Shown here: piece by piece, positions 38,257-49,614 of the stretch
Position numbering within the stretch: position 1 is the stretch's first letter
How the letters are laid out: every line of letters begins with the position of its first letter
DNA from: Streptomyces camelliae
Lineage (GTDB): Bacteria; Actinomycetota; Actinomycetes; Streptomycetales; Streptomycetaceae
NCBI RefSeq assembly: GCF_027625935.1
Contig: NZ_CP115300.1
Location: 7,440,001 to 7,504,000 of the forward strand
DNA: 64,000 bases
Reading direction: 5' to 3'
Notes under the pieces: generated by a model
Told to the model about the DNA's origin: nothing
Database searches by the model: none
The model's input: only the letters and a program-made list of their open reading frames with translations
Translations under genes and position numbers: made by a program

Positions 38257-39927
38257 ATGACTGAGTATGGCCGGGGCCAGGGCTCCGAACCGTGGCATCC
38301 GCAGGACCCGTTGTACGGGGACGGCGGATGGGAAGGGCAGCAGGCGCACGTCGGCCGGCAGCCCGGCTACGGCGGCCAGCCGCAGCACTACCCGCAGCAG
38401 CCGCAGTACGGCGACTGGGGCCAGGAGCAGCAGCCCGGGTACGGCCACGAGCAGTACCCCTCCTACGACGGTCAGGGGCACCCGCAGTACGCCGGTCACC
38501 CCCAGCAGCAGTACGAGTACCAGCAGCACGGCGGCTGGGACGCGACCGGCACCCAGGGTCAGGTGCCGTACGCGGCCGACCCCGGCGACCCCTACGGGCA
38601 GCAGCCCGTCGCCTACGGCGGGGAGCAGCCCGACTTCTACGGCACCGAGGACGCCTACCCGCCACCGGTGCCGCCCGGCCGCAGGCGCCCGGAGCCGGAG
38701 CCGGAGGACGTGCCCGAGGAAGAGGAGCAGCACCCCTTCTTCACGGGCGGCGGCGACGACGATGACGACGACGAGGAGCACGAGCTCGCCGGCCGGCGCG
38801 ACCGGCGCGGCAAGGGAAAGAAACCCGCCAAGGGCAAGAAGCGGCGGACCGGCTGCGCCTGCATGGTGGTCGTCCTGGTCTTCGGCGGCGGCCTCGGTGC
38901 GGTCAGCTACTTCGGCTACAAGTTCTACCAGAACCGTTTCGCCCCGGCCCCGGACTACAAGGGCGACGGCACCAACGAGACGGTGACCGTCGAGATCCCC
39001 AAGGGCGCGGGCGGCTGGGACATCGGCAACCGCCTGAAGGAGGCCGGCGTCGTCAAGAGCGCCGAGGCCTTCGTGCACGCGCAGAACGACATAAAGGGCG
39101 GCAACAGCATCCAGGCCGGCGCGTACCTCCTGAAGAAGGAGATGTCCGCCGCCAGCGCCGTGAAAATGATGCTGGACCCGAAGAGCCAGAACAATGTCGT
39201 GGTGACCCCGGGCGAACGCAATGCGGGCGTCTACGAAGCGATCGACAGGAAACTCGAACTCGCCGCCGGCACCACCAAGAAGACCGCCCAGCAGGAATAC
39301 AAGCAACTCGGTCTGCCGGCCTGGGCGCTGAACACGCAGTACGCGTCCGACATCAGGGACCCGCTGGAGGGCTTCTTCTTCCCGGGTACCTATCCGGCGG
39401 CCAAGGGCATGAAGCCCGACGCGATCCTGAAGCAGATGGTCGCGCAGGCCACGTCCAAGTACGACGCCTACGGCCTCTCCGCGAAGGCGCAGGACCTGGG
39501 CCTGAACAACCCGTTCGAGCTCGTCACCGTCGCGAGCCTGGTGCAGGCGGAGGGCAAGACGCACGACGACTTCCGCAAGATGGCGGAGGTGGTCTACAAC
39601 CGTCTCAAGCCCACCAACCACGAGACGAACCAGCTGCTCCAGTTCGACTCGACGTACAACTACCTCAAGGGCACCAGCAACATCCACATCTCCGAGAAGG
39701 AGATCAACAGCAACCGCAACCCGTACAACACGTACACCCACAAGGGCCTGCCGCCCGGTCCGATCGGAAACCCCGGCGAGGACGCGATCATGGCGGCGCT
39801 GAATCCGACCCACGACGGCTGGATCTATTTCGTGGCGACCGACGGTCAGAACAACACCGAATTCGCCAAGACCTACGCCGAATTCCAGCAGCTCAAGGAA
39901 AAATTCAATGCCTCATCGGGCAACTGA
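38257..39927 (+). CDS. mltG: Endolytic murein transglycosylase MltG (YceG-like)
   Basis: Cleaves nascent peptidoglycan strands and acts as a terminase of glycan synthesis, 556 residues. The cytoplasmic N-terminus (about 1-150) is rich in Gln, Tyr, Gly and Pro (repeated QQ and YG), and acidic and basic stretches follow. One TM helix is at about 199-222. The extracytoplasmic part has a LysM-like segment and the YceG catalytic domain with the conserved Glu in ASLVQAEGKTHDDF and EVVYNRL. GPIGNPGEDAIMAALNP is the C-terminal YceG signature. AGGGGA precedes the ATG. It overlaps aroE by 20 bases. Confidence 0.94.
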   Translation: MTEYGRGQGSEPWHPQDPLYGDGGWEGQQAHVGRQPGYGGQPQHYPQQPQYGDWGQEQQPGYGHEQYPSYDGQGHPQYAGHPQQQYEYQQHGGWDATGTQGQVPYAADPGDPYGQQPVAYGGEQPDFYGTEDAYPPPVPPGRRRPEPEPEDVPEEEEQHPFFTGGGDDDDDDEEHELAGRRDRRGKGKKPAKGKKRRTGCACMVVVLVFGGGLGAVSYFGYKFYQNRFAPAPDYKGDGTNETVTVEIPKGAGGWDIGNRLKEAGVVKSAEAFVHAQNDIKGGNSIQAGAYLLKKEMSAASAVKMMLDPKSQNNVVVTPGERNAGVYEAIDRKLELAAGTTKKTAQQEYKQLGLPAWALNTQYASDIRDPLEGFFFPGTYPAAKGMKPDAILKQMVAQATSKYDAYGLSAKAQDLGLNNPFELVTVASLVQAEGKTHDDFRKMAEVVYNRLKPTNHETNQLLQFDSTYNYLKGTSNIHISEKEINSNRNPYNTYTHKGLPPGPIGNPGEDAIMAALNPTHDGWIYFVATDGQNNTEFAKTYAEFQQLKEKFNASSGN

Positions 39928-40747
39928 CGCCCGCCGGGCGGCCGTCCTCGGCAAGCCCATCGCCCACTCCCTCTCCCCGGTGCTGCACCGGGCGGCGTAC
40001 GACGAACTCGGGCTCACCGACTGGTCGTACGAGCGCTTCGAGGTCGACGAGGCCGGACTGCCCGGCTTCTTCGAGAAACTCGGGCCGGAGTGGGCGGGGC
40101 TCTCCCTGACCATGCCGCTCAAGCGCGCGGTCATCCCGCTGCTGGACGAGATCAGCGACACCGCCGCATCCGTCGACGCGGTCAACACCGTCGTCTTCAC
40201 CGAGGACGGCCGCCGCCTCGGTGACAACACCGACATCCCGGGCATGGTGGCCGCCCTGCGCGAGCACGGCATCGAGCAGGTCGGCTCCGCCGCGATCCTC
40301 GGCGCCGGCGCCACCGCCTCCTCCGCCCTCGCCGCCCTCGCCCGGATCTGCACCGGCGACATCACCGTCTACGTCCGCAGCGAGGCCCGCGCCGCCGAGA
40401 TGCGGCAGTGGGGCGAGCGGCTCGACGTGGACGTCCGTACGGCGGACTGGGCCGACGCCGCCCAGGCGCTGCGCGCCCCCCTGGTGATCGCCACCACGCC
40501 CGCCGGCACCACCGACGCCCTCGCCGCCGCCGTACCCGAACGCCCCGCGACCCTCTTCGACGTGCTCTACGACCCCTGGCCCACCGAGCTGGCGGCCCGC
40601 TGGTCCATGTTCGGCGGTGCCGTGGTCAGCGGCCTCGACCTGCTGGTCCACCAGGCGGTCCTCCAGGTCGAGCAGGTCACCGGGCGTTCCCCGGCCCCTC
40701 TGGAGGCCATGCGGCACGCCGGCGAGAAGGCGCTCGCCGCCCGCTGA
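39908..40747 (+). CDS. aroE: Shikimate dehydrogenase
   Basis: NADPH-dependent reduction of 3-dehydroshikimate to shikimate, 279 residues. The substrate end is visible as GKPIAHSLSPVLHRAAYDELGL and the catalytic-lysine region as LTMPLKRAVIPLLDE. NTDIPGMVAALRE and the Rossmann motif LGAGATASSALAAL follow. The ATG lies inside the end of mltG in another frame, so translation is coupled. It is the first of four aro genes, separated from aroC by 163 bases. Assignment as AroE rather than quinate dehydrogenase rests on neighbours and motifs. Confidence 0.93.
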   Translation: MPHRATDARRAAVLGKPIAHSLSPVLHRAAYDELGLTDWSYERFEVDEAGLPGFFEKLGPEWAGLSLTMPLKRAVIPLLDEISDTAASVDAVNTVVFTEDGRRLGDNTDIPGMVAALREHGIEQVGSAAILGAGATASSALAALARICTGDITVYVRSEARAAEMRQWGERLDVDVRTADWADAAQALRAPLVIATTPAGTTDALAAAVPERPATLFDVLYDPWPTELAARWSMFGGAVVSGLDLLVHQAVLQVEQVTGRSPAPLEAMRHAGEKALAAR

Positions 40748-40910
40748 CCACCCGCTCGCGTCCGCCTTGTGGACCGGCGGCCGGATTCGGACCCCGGACG
40801 TGGGAGGATCAGAGGTGGCGTACCGGGGTCGCGCACCCGGTGACGTCGTCGCCGTACGCGAGGACGCGCGTACGCAGGGCAGTACCGGGCGCGAGCACTG
40901 AGGAGCACCG
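40748..40910 (+). other. aroE-aroC spacer with a possible 28-codon open frame
   Basis: No recognised gene. A GTG at 40815, nine bases after GGAGG, opens a 28-codon frame (VAYRGRAPGDVVAVREDART, ending in REH) that stops at 40901, ten bases before the aroC start. A weak hairpin (ACCGGG/CCCGGT, 40822-40841) lies in it. Many streptomycetes carry a prepilin-peptidase gene here (from memory), but no trace of one is seen. Confidence 0.3.
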
Positions 40911-42091
40911 TTGAGCAGGCTGCGTTGGCTGACCGCGGGGGAGTCCCACGGTCCCGCACTTGTCGCGACGCTGGAGGGCCTTCCCGCCGGCGTGCCGATC
41001 ACCACGGAGATGGTGGCGGACCACCTGGCGCGGCGGCGGCTCGGCTATGGCCGCGGTGCGCGGATGAAGTTCGAGCGTGACGAGGTCACCTTCCTGGGTG
41101 GTGTCCGGCACGGTCTGACCCTCGGTTCGCCGGTCGCGATCATGGTGGGGAACACGGAGTGGCCGAAGTGGGAGCAGGTGATGTCGGCCGATCCGGTCGA
41201 TCCGGAGATCCTGGCGGGCCTGGCCCGTAACGCCCCGCTGACCCGTCCGCGTCCCGGTCACGCCGACCTCGCGGGCATGCAGAAGTACGGTTTCGACGAG
41301 GCCCGGCCGATCCTGGAGCGCGCGTCGGCGCGTGAGACGGCGGCGCGGGTGGCGCTGGGTGCGGTGGCGCGGTCGTACCTGAAGGAGACGGCCGGTATCG
41401 AGATCGTCTCGCATGTGGTCGAGCTGTGCTCGGTGAAGGCTCCGCAGGGCGTCTACCCGACCCCGGGCGATGTGGAGCGGCTGGACGCTGATCCGGTGCG
41501 CTGCCTGGATGCGGATGCGTCGAAGGCGATGGTCGCGGAGATCGATCAGGCTCACAAGGACGGCGACACCCTCGGCGGCGTGGTGGAGATCCTGGCCTAC
41601 GGCGTGCCGGTGGGCCTGGGTTCGCATGTGCACTGGGACCGGAAGCTGGACGCGCGGCTGGCGGGTGCGCTGATGGGCATCCAGGCGATCAAGGGTGTCG
41701 AGGTCGGTGACGGTTTCGAACTCGCCCGGGTCCCGGGCTCCAAGGCGCACGACGAGATCGTCAACACGCCCGAGGGGATCCGCCGTGTCTCCGGCCGTTC
41801 CGGCGGCACGGAGGGTGGTCTGAGCACGGGGGAGCTGTTGCGGGTGCGGGCGGCGATGAAGCCGATCGCGACGGTGCCGCGGGCGCTGCAGACGGTGGAT
41901 GTGACCACGGGTGAGGCGGCTCAGGCTCACCATCAGCGTTCGGATGTGTCGGCGGTGCCGGCGGCTGGGATCGTGGCGGAGGCGATGGTGGCCCTCGTGC
42001 TGGCGGACGCGGTCGCGGAGAAGTTCGGCGGGGACAGCGTGGCCGAGACCCGCCGCAACGTGCGGTCCTACCTCGACCACCTGCAGATCCG

Positions 42092-42095
<4 letters not shown>
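40911..42095 (+). CDS. aroC: Chorismate synthase
   Basis: Converts EPSP to chorismate with reduced FMN, 394 residues. [24 protein letters not shown] is the N-terminal signature. [13 protein letters not shown] and [20 protein letters not shown] follow, and [15 protein letters not shown] and [14 protein letters not shown] match the C-terminal conserved blocks. The start is TTG, preceded by GAGGAG at six bases. The stop overlaps the aroK GTG. Local G+C is slightly less biased than in the flanking genes, with more GGT and CGT codons, possibly reflecting expression level. Confidence 0.97.
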
Positions 42096-43698
<1,603 letters not shown>

Positions 43699-43745
43699 CG
43701 CCACGCGCGTCCGATTCGCTTTCCGCAACGGGCACTTCGGGCCGC

Positions 43746-43776
43746 CCCCGGCCGTTTCACCGAACGACGGCCGGGG
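43746..43776 (+). terminator. Terminator after the aro operon
   Basis: Perfect 10-bp stem (CCCCGGCCGT with its complement) and an 11-base loop. The loop ends ACCGAACG, which could also pair with CGTTCGGT at 43784-43791, giving an alternative fold just before the next gene. Confidence 0.65.
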
Positions 43777-43854
43777 ACGGTACCGTTCGGTAAGGAGCGG
43801 GAGTTCGCCCCCGCTGCCAGCGCCAACAGCCTGTACGAGACGGAGTGGCAACGG

Positions 43855-44757
43855 ATGCAGCACGCAGTGGGATCTCCGCTGCCGCCGCCCCACCAGCCGG
43901 GGCAGGTGCCGCACGCCGGCTGGGCGTCGGCCGCACACCATCCGGGCCCACACCCGGGAGCCTCCCACGGTCCCGCCCCCGTGCCCCCGCCTCCTGGCTT
44001 CCCGGCCCCGGCCGGCGTCGTCCCGCCGACGCCCCCGCAGCCTCCCGCGCCCCAGCCGCCCCTCGCGCAGCCTCCGGCCCCGCAGCATCCGGCCGCACCG
44101 CCGGCCCCCGACACCACGGGCCATGTTCCGCTGCCGCCCGGCGGCCCGGTCGGCGTGCCCACGGCGCCCCCGGCTCCCGCCTCGGTCCCCGACCCGACGA
44201 CCACCACCCTGGCCGTCCTGCTGATCGGCCCGGCGGGCGCGGGCAAGACCAGCGTCGCCAAGTTCTGGGCGGACCACCGCCGGGTGCCCACCGCCCACAT
44301 CAGCCTGGACGACGTGCGTGAATGGGTCCGCTCGGGCTTCGCCGACCCCCAGTCCGGCTGGAACGACAACTCCGAGGCCCAGTACCGCCTCGCCCGCCGC
44401 ACCTGTGGCTTTGCCGCCCGCAACTTCCTGGCCAACGGAATCTCCTGCATCCTCGACGACGCCGTGTTCCCGGACCGCCCGGTCGTGGGCCTCGGCGGCT
44501 GGAAGCGCCACGTCGGCCCCGGCCTGCTCCCGGTCGTCCTCCTCCCGGGCCTGGACATCGTCCTGGAGCGCAACGCGGAACGCACGGGCAACCGCCGCCT
44601 CACCGACGAGGAGGTGGCCCGCATCCACGGCCGCATGGCGGGCTGGTACGGCTCGGGCCTCCCGATCATCGACAACTCCCAGCTGGACGTACCGGGCACG
44701 GCCCGCGTACTCGACGATGTCCTGGCAAGGGCGATTGCGAGCCCACCGAACTGGTAA
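43855..44757 (+). CDS. P-loop kinase-like protein with a proline-rich N-terminal half
   Basis: 300 residues. Residues 1-110 are low-complexity Pro/Ala/Gly/His. A kinase-like domain follows: Walker A GPAGAGKTSVAKF (from about residue 124), a DDVR motif (AHISLDDVREWV) as in AAA_33/polynucleotide-kinase-like proteins, ISCILDDAVFPDRP as the second acid region, and a lid with RNAERTGNRRLTDEE. A small-molecule or RNA 5'-kinase activity is possible, but the substrate is unknown. No strong ribosome binding site precedes the ATG. The gene lies between the aro operon and the M24-like gene. Confidence 0.82.
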   Translation: MQHAVGSPLPPPHQPGQVPHAGWASAAHHPGPHPGASHGPAPVPPPPGFPAPAGVVPPTPPQPPAPQPPLAQPPAPQHPAAPPAPDTTGHVPLPPGGPVGVPTAPPAPASVPDPTTTTLAVLLIGPAGAGKTSVAKFWADHRRVPTAHISLDDVREWVRSGFADPQSGWNDNSEAQYRLARRTCGFAARNFLANGISCILDDAVFPDRPVVGLGGWKRHVGPGLLPVVLLPGLDIVLERNAERTGNRRLTDEEVARIHGRMAGWYGSGLPIIDNSQLDVPGTARVLDDVLARAIASPPNW

Positions 44758-44830
44758 GCAGAGGGGGAGCGACTACCCCCCACAGACTCCACTCGGCCCC
44801 CCTAAACCGGCACAACCGCCGCAAAACTCC

Positions 44831-44836
44831 TACGCT
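44831..44836 (+). promoter_or_regulatory. -10 element for a leaderless M24-gene transcript
   Basis: TACGCT is followed by six bases and the ATG at 44843, with no Shine-Dalgarno sequence. A leaderless transcript is the simplest reading. Confidence 0.45.
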
Positions 44837-44842
44837 CGTCTC

Positions 44843-45967
44843 ATGTCAGAGGTGTACGCGACCCGCCGATCCCGGCTGAGGGACCACTTCACCGCGGCCG
44901 GCACCGCGGCAGCGCTCGTCACCCGTCCGGCCAACGTGCGCTATCTCGCCGGTGCCGCCCCCCAGGGTTCCGCCCTGCTGCTCGGCAGACGCGAGGACCT
45001 CCTCGTCTGCGCCGGCCCACCGGACGACCGTGTCTGCGACGGCCGCCCGGACGAGAACCTGCGCCTGCACATCCTCCCGCCGAACGGCGCCGACGCCGGC
45101 TCAGGCGGTGACGCGGCGGTCGCGGCGGCGCTGCTGGCCGTGGCGCAGGACGCCGACTCCCTGGCCGTGGAGGAGCACCACCTCACGGTGGCACGGCACC
45201 GGGTCATCTCCTCCGTCGCTCCCACGCTCCGCCTCACCGACGTCGGCGGAGCCGTCGAGCAGCTCCGGGTCGTCAAGGACGAGGAGGAGATCTCCTGCCT
45301 GCGCATCGGTGCCGAGATCGCCGACCAGGCTCTCGGTGAGCTGCTGGAGTCGATCCTGGTCGGCCGGACCGAGCGGCACCTCGCGCTGGAGCTGGAGCGC
45401 CGTCTGGTGGACCACGGCGCCGACGGCCCGGCGTTCCCCACCTCCGTGGCCACCGGGCCCAACTCCGGACGGCGCGGGCACCGCCCCACCGACCGCCGCG
45501 TGGAGGAGGGCGACTTCCTCTCGGTGTGCCTGGGTGCGACGTACCGCGGCTACCGCTGCGAGATCGGCCGGACGTTCGTGATCGGCACGTCGCCCGCCGA
45601 CTGGCAGGTCGAGCTGTACGACCTCGTCTTCGCCGCCCAGCGGGCCGGCCGCGAGGCCCTGGCGCCCGGCGCCGCCTGCGGTGACGTGGACCGCGCCGCA
45701 CGCCACGTACTGGACTCGGCCGGCTACGCGGAGGCCCTGTCACCCCTGACCGGACATGGCGTGGGACTCGAAATCGACGAGGACCCGCAGTTGGCCCCCG
45801 CCGCCATGGGTAAACTGGACGCTTGCGTGCCGGTCACCGTCGAACCGGGGGTCCACCTCCCGGGCCGGGGCGGTGTCCGGATCGATGACACGCTCGTCGT
45901 ACGCCCCGAGGCGGACGGCGGACCCGAGCTACTCACCATCACGACCAAGGAGCTGCTCGCCCTCTAG
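44843..45967 (+). CDS. M24 (aminopeptidase P-like) fold protein with altered metal ligands
   Basis: 374 residues with a creatinase-like N-terminal domain (about 1-140) and a pita-bread C-terminal domain. It aligns well with Xaa-Pro peptidases ([29 protein letters not shown]), but the usual D-D-H-E-E metal set reads Cys229, Glu240, His305, Glu334, Asp348. The second conserved His of the active site is Asp312. Activity as a Xaa-Pro dipeptidase is therefore uncertain; a different metal chemistry or a non-catalytic role is possible. efp follows after 49 bases, an association seen widely for pepQ/efp pairs. Confidence 0.88.
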   Translation: MSEVYATRRSRLRDHFTAAGTAAALVTRPANVRYLAGAAPQGSALLLGRREDLLVCAGPPDDRVCDGRPDENLRLHILPPNGADAGSGGDAAVAAALLAVAQDADSLAVEEHHLTVARHRVISSVAPTLRLTDVGGAVEQLRVVKDEEEISCLRIGAEIADQALGELLESILVGRTERHLALELERRLVDHGADGPAFPTSVATGPNSGRRGHRPTDRRVEEGDFLSVCLGATYRGYRCEIGRTFVIGTSPADWQVELYDLVFAAQRAGREALAPGAACGDVDRAARHVLDSAGYAEALSPLTGHGVGLEIDEDPQLAPAAMGKLDACVPVTVEPGVHLPGRGGVRIDDTLVVRPEADGGPELLTITTKELLAL

Positions 45968-46016
45968 GCAGTGGCGTGCGCCGGGGTCGTACGTCAGTCC
46001 AGGAGATTCCGCAACC

Positions 46017-46583
46017 GTGGCTTCCACGAACGACCTCAAGAACGGCATGGTGCTCAAGCTCGAAGGCGGCCAGCTCTGGTCCGTCGTCGAGTTCCAGCAC
46101 GTCAAGCCCGGCAAGGGCCCGGCCTTCGTGCGCACCAAGCTCAAGAACGTGCTCTCCGGCAAGGTCGTCGACAAGACGTTCAACGCCGGCGTCAAGGTCG
46201 AGACGGCCACTGTCGACAAGCGCGACATGCAGTTCTCGTACATGGACGGCGAGTACTTCGTCTTCATGGACATGGAGACCTACGACCAGCTGCACATCGA
46301 CCGCAAGGCCGTCGGTGACGCCGCCAACTTCCTCATCGAGGGCTTCACGGCCACCGTCGCGCAGCACGAGGGCGAGGTGCTCTTCGTCGAGCTGCCGGCC
46401 GCCGTCGAGCTGACGATCCAGGAGACCGAGCCGGGCGTCCAGGGCGACCGCTCCACCGGTGGCACCAAGCCCGCCACCCTGGAGACCGGCCACCAGATCC
46501 AGGTGCCGCTCTTCATCACCACCGGTGAGAAGATCAAGGTCGACACCCGCACGAGCGACTACCTCGGCCGGGTGAACAGCTAA
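46017..46583 (+). CDS. efp: Elongation factor P
   Basis: Relieves ribosomes stalled at polyproline stretches, 188 residues, three beta-barrel domains. The tip loop with the functional Lys reads [17 protein letters not shown]. The C-terminal signature runs through [25 protein letters not shown] precedes the GTG. Two bases separate it from nusB. No epmA/epmB-like modification genes are nearby, consistent with an actinobacterial EF-P that needs no beta-lysylation. Confidence 0.97.
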   Translation: MASTNDLKNGMVLKLEGGQLWSVVEFQHVKPGKGPAFVRTKLKNVLSGKVVDKTFNAGVKVETATVDKRDMQFSYMDGEYFVFMDMETYDQLHIDRKAVGDAANFLIEGFTATVAQHEGEVLFVELPAAVELTIQETEPGVQGDRSTGGTKPATLETGHQIQVPLFITTGEKIKVDTRTSDYLGRVNS

Positions 46584-46585
46584 CC

Positions 46586-47020
46586 GTGGCTGCCCGCAAC
46601 ACGGCCCGCAAGCGCGCCTTCCAGATCCTCTTCGAGGGCGACCAGCGCGGCGCCGACGTCCTGACGGTCCTCGCCGACTGGGTCCGGCTGTCCCGGTCCG
46701 ACACCCGGCAGCCGCCGGTCAGCGAGTACACGATGCAGCTGGTCGAGGGCTACGCCGGACACGCGACGCGCATCGACGAGCTGATCGCCCAGTACGCGGT
46801 CGGCTGGACGCTCGACCGGATGCCGGTCGTGGACCGCAACATCCTTCGGCTGGGCGCGTACGAGCTGATCTGGGTCGACGAGACCCCGGACGCCGTCGTC
46901 CTGGACGAGATGGTGCAGCTGGCGAAGGAGTTCTCCACGGACGAGTCGCCCTCGTTCGTGAACGGCCTGCTGGGCCGCCTGAAGGAGCTCAAGCCGTCCC
47001 TGCGCCGGGACGAGGCGTAA
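46586..47020 (+). CDS. nusB: Transcription antitermination protein NusB
   Basis: Binds boxA with NusE (S10) in rRNA antitermination complexes, 144 residues, all helical. RNTARKRAFQILFEGDQRG is the N-terminal signature. DRNILRLGAYELIW and the end SPSFVNGLLGRLKEL match the family. The GTG starts two bases after the efp stop, so expression is coupled. A 17-bp hairpin terminator follows. Confidence 0.96.
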   Translation: MAARNTARKRAFQILFEGDQRGADVLTVLADWVRLSRSDTRQPPVSEYTMQLVEGYAGHATRIDELIAQYAVGWTLDRMPVVDRNILRLGAYELIWVDETPDAVVLDEMVQLAKEFSTDESPSFVNGLLGRLKELKPSLRRDEA

Positions 47021-47035
47021 AGCCGCTCACGACAA

Positions 47036-47077
47036 CGCCGGAGGGCCCACAGTACGTCTGCTGTGGGCCCTCCGGCG
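47036..47077 (+). terminator. Strong terminator after nusB
   Basis: Perfect 17-bp stem (CGCCGGAGGGCCCACAG with its complement) and an eight-base loop, 16 bases after the nusB stop. Confidence 0.9.
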
Positions 47078-47127
47078 TTCCCGCGCGCCCGCTGCATGCC
47101 TCTGACCGTCTCTCACGAGACCAGAAC

Positions 47128-47173
47128 GCCGTCGGGGTGGCCGGAACCATACGGTTCCCGCCACCCCGACGGC
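47128..47173. terminator. Second hairpin, likely bldD terminator
   Basis: A 13-bp outer stem (GCCGTCGGGGTGG with its complement) encloses a smaller GGAACC/GGTTCC stem. It lies just beyond the bldD stop codon between the convergent nusB and bldD genes. Confidence 0.8.
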
Positions 47174-47199
47174 ACGTTTCTGCTCAGGTACTGAGCGGG

Positions 47200-47703
47200 T
47201 CAGCTCTCTTCGTGGGTGGCCACCGCGCGGCGCGCGTCGGCGTCCAGGACACCCCAGCTGATCAGCTGCTCGGTCAGGACCGAGGGGGACTGGTCGTAGA
47301 TGACGGCGAGTGTGCGCAGGTCGTCCTGGCGGATGGAGAGCACCTTGCCGTTGTAGTCACCACGCTGGGACTGGATCGTCGCCGCGTAGCGCTGCAGCGG
47401 GCCCGCCTTCTCGGCCGGCACGGTGGCCAGGCGCTCCAGGTCCAGGACCAGCTTCGGCGGCGGCTCGGCGGCGCCGCCCGGCGTCGTGCCCGGCAGGAGC
47501 TCCTGGACCGGAACACCGTAGAAATCGGCCAGCTCGGCAAGCCGCTGCACGGTCACCGCACGGTCGCCACGCTCGTAGGACCCGACCACCACGGCCTTCC
47601 AGCGACCCTGTGACTTCTCCTCGACACCGTGGAGGGAAAGGCCCTGCTGGGTGCGGATGGCCCGGAGCTTGGCCCCGAGCTGTTTGGCGTATTCGCTGGA
47701 CAT
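47200..47703 (-). CDS. bldD: Developmental master regulator BldD
   Basis: Represses sporulation genes during vegetative growth when dimerised by tetrameric c-di-GMP, 167 residues. The N-terminal XRE-type HTH covers about residues 5-70 (LGAKLRAIRTQQGLSLHGVEEKS). The C-terminal domain carries the c-di-GMP signature RGD-x8-RQDD (Arg114, Asp116, Arg125, Asp128) at the published positions. All binding residues are intact. Transcription is opposite to nusB. A BldD-like operator overlaps its own promoter, consistent with known autorepression. Confidence 0.98.
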   Translation of the reverse strand: MSSEYAKQLGAKLRAIRTQQGLSLHGVEEKSQGRWKAVVVGSYERGDRAVTVQRLAELADFYGVPVQELLPGTTPGGAAEPPPKLVLDLERLATVPAEKAGPLQRYAATIQSQRGDYNGKVLSIRQDDLRTLAVIYDQSPSVLTEQLISWGVLDADARRAVATHEES

Positions 47704-47760
47704 ATAGCTCCCCGGACACTGTGTCGACGCGGCCGGCTGTGTTGCCCGCCGCGCGGCTGG

Positions 47761-47773
47761 TAACTCACTGTGA
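47761..47773. promoter_or_regulatory. BldD-box operator (autoregulation)
   Basis: TAACTCACTGTGA matches the BldD consensus TNACNC(A/T)GNGTNA except for one position. It is part of a longer near-palindrome TAACTCAC/GTGAGGTTA. It sits at the predicted transcription start of bldD, directly downstream of its -10, as expected for self-repression. Confidence 0.65.
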
Positions 47774-47802
47774 GGTTACGCAGCGTGACTCTTCTGCGTC
47801 AA
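47773..47802 (-). promoter_or_regulatory. bldD promoter
   Basis: On the minus strand TTGACG and TAACCT are separated by 18 bases. The leader to the ATG would be about 65 bases. The -10 abuts the BldD box. Confidence 0.65.
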
Positions 47803-47885
47803 GCCGAATGGTCCACACCGACTCTTCCGTGGTAGTGACGGCCGATTGGGCCAAGGGGGTGATCGAGGCTCTGCCCATGACCTGC

Positions 47886-47891
47886 TACGGT
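47886..47891 (+). promoter_or_regulatory. Probable -10 of the pyr operon
   Basis: TACGGT, 65 bases before the pyrR ATG, would start the transcript near 47898 and include the whole PyrR-loop leader. No good -35 is visible. Confidence 0.4.
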
Positions 47892-47910
47892 GGATGGCGC
47901 AAATCCGACG

Positions 47911-48538
<628 letters not shown>

Positions 48539-48629
48539 CAAGCCAGGCGCACAGGCCCGCTTCGGCGTACCCGCATACGCGCCCGTTTGCCCCGAATCTC
48601 CCTTTGAACTGCCTTACGGAGCCTGACAG

Positions 48630-49610
48630 ATGCAGCGTCATCTCATCTCGGCCGCCGACCTGACCCGCGACGACGCCGTCCTGATCCTCGACACCGCCGA
48701 GGAGATGGCCCGGGTCGCCGACCGGCCGATCAAGAAACTGCCGACCCTGCGCGGCCGCACGATCGTCAACCTCTTCTTCGAGGACTCCACGCGCACGCGT
48801 ATCTCCTTCGAAGCCGCGGAGAAGCGCCTGTCCGCCGACGTCATCAACTTCACTGCCAAGGGGTCGAGCGTCTCCAAGGGCGAGTCCCTGAAGGACACCG
48901 CGCAGACCCTGGAGGCCATGGGCGTCGACGCCGTCGTCATCCGGCACGGCGCCTCCGGAGCCCCGTACCGCCTCGCCAACTCCGGCTGGATCGACGCGGC
49001 CGTCATCAACGCCGGCGACGGCACTCACCAGCACCCCACCCAGGCTTTGCTGGACGCCTTCACCATGCGCCGCCGGCTGATCGGCCGTGACGCCGGCCTC
49101 GGCAAGGACCTGTCCGGCAGGCGCATCACCATCGTCGGCGACGTCCTGCACAGCCGGGTCGCCCGCTCCAACGTCGACCTGCTGCACACCCTCGGCGCCG
49201 AGGTCACTCTGGTCGCCCCGCCCACCCTGGTGCCGGTCGGCGTCGAGACCTGGCCGTGCGAGGTGTCGTACGACCTCGACAGCGTCCTGCCGAAGTCGGA
49301 CGCGGTGATGATGCTCCGCGTCCAGCGCGAGCGCATGAACGCCGCGTTCTTCCCGACCGAGCGCGAGTACTCGCGGCGCTACGGCCTCGACGGCGAGCGC
49401 ATGGCGAAGATGCCCGAGCACGCCATCGTGATGCACCCCGGCCCGATGGTCCGGGGCATGGAGATCACCGCCGAGGTCGCCGACTCCGAGCGCTGCACGG
49501 TCGTCGAGCAGGTCGCGAACGGCGTCTCCATCCGGATGGCCGTGCTGTACCTGCTGCTCGGTGGCAACGAGCCCGCCGTCACCCACGCCCGCACCAACGA
49601 GGAGAAGTAA
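48630..49610 (+). CDS. pyrB: Aspartate carbamoyltransferase catalytic subunit
   Basis: Condenses carbamoyl phosphate with aspartate, 326 residues. The carbamoyl phosphate loop is [29 protein letters not shown] and [10 protein letters not shown], and later [12 protein letters not shown], are the conserved ATCase blocks. No pyrI regulatory subunit is present; the next gene is pyrC after four bases, as in class A/B actinobacterial ATCase-DHOase systems. The ATG is preceded by a weak CGGAG site. Confidence 0.97.
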   Translation: MQRHLISAADLTRDDAVLILDTAEEMARVADRPIKKLPTLRGRTIVNLFFEDSTRTRISFEAAEKRLSADVINFTAKGSSVSKGESLKDTAQTLEAMGVDAVVIRHGASGAPYRLANSGWIDAAVINAGDGTHQHPTQALLDAFTMRRRLIGRDAGLGKDLSGRRITIVGDVLHSRVARSNVDLLHTLGAEVTLVAPPTLVPVGVETWPCEVSYDLDSVLPKSDAVMMLRVQRERMNAAFFPTEREYSRRYGLDGERMAKMPEHAIVMHPGPMVRGMEITAEVADSERCTVVEQVANGVSIRMAVLYLLLGGNEPAVTHARTNEEK

Positions 49611-49614
49611 GACC

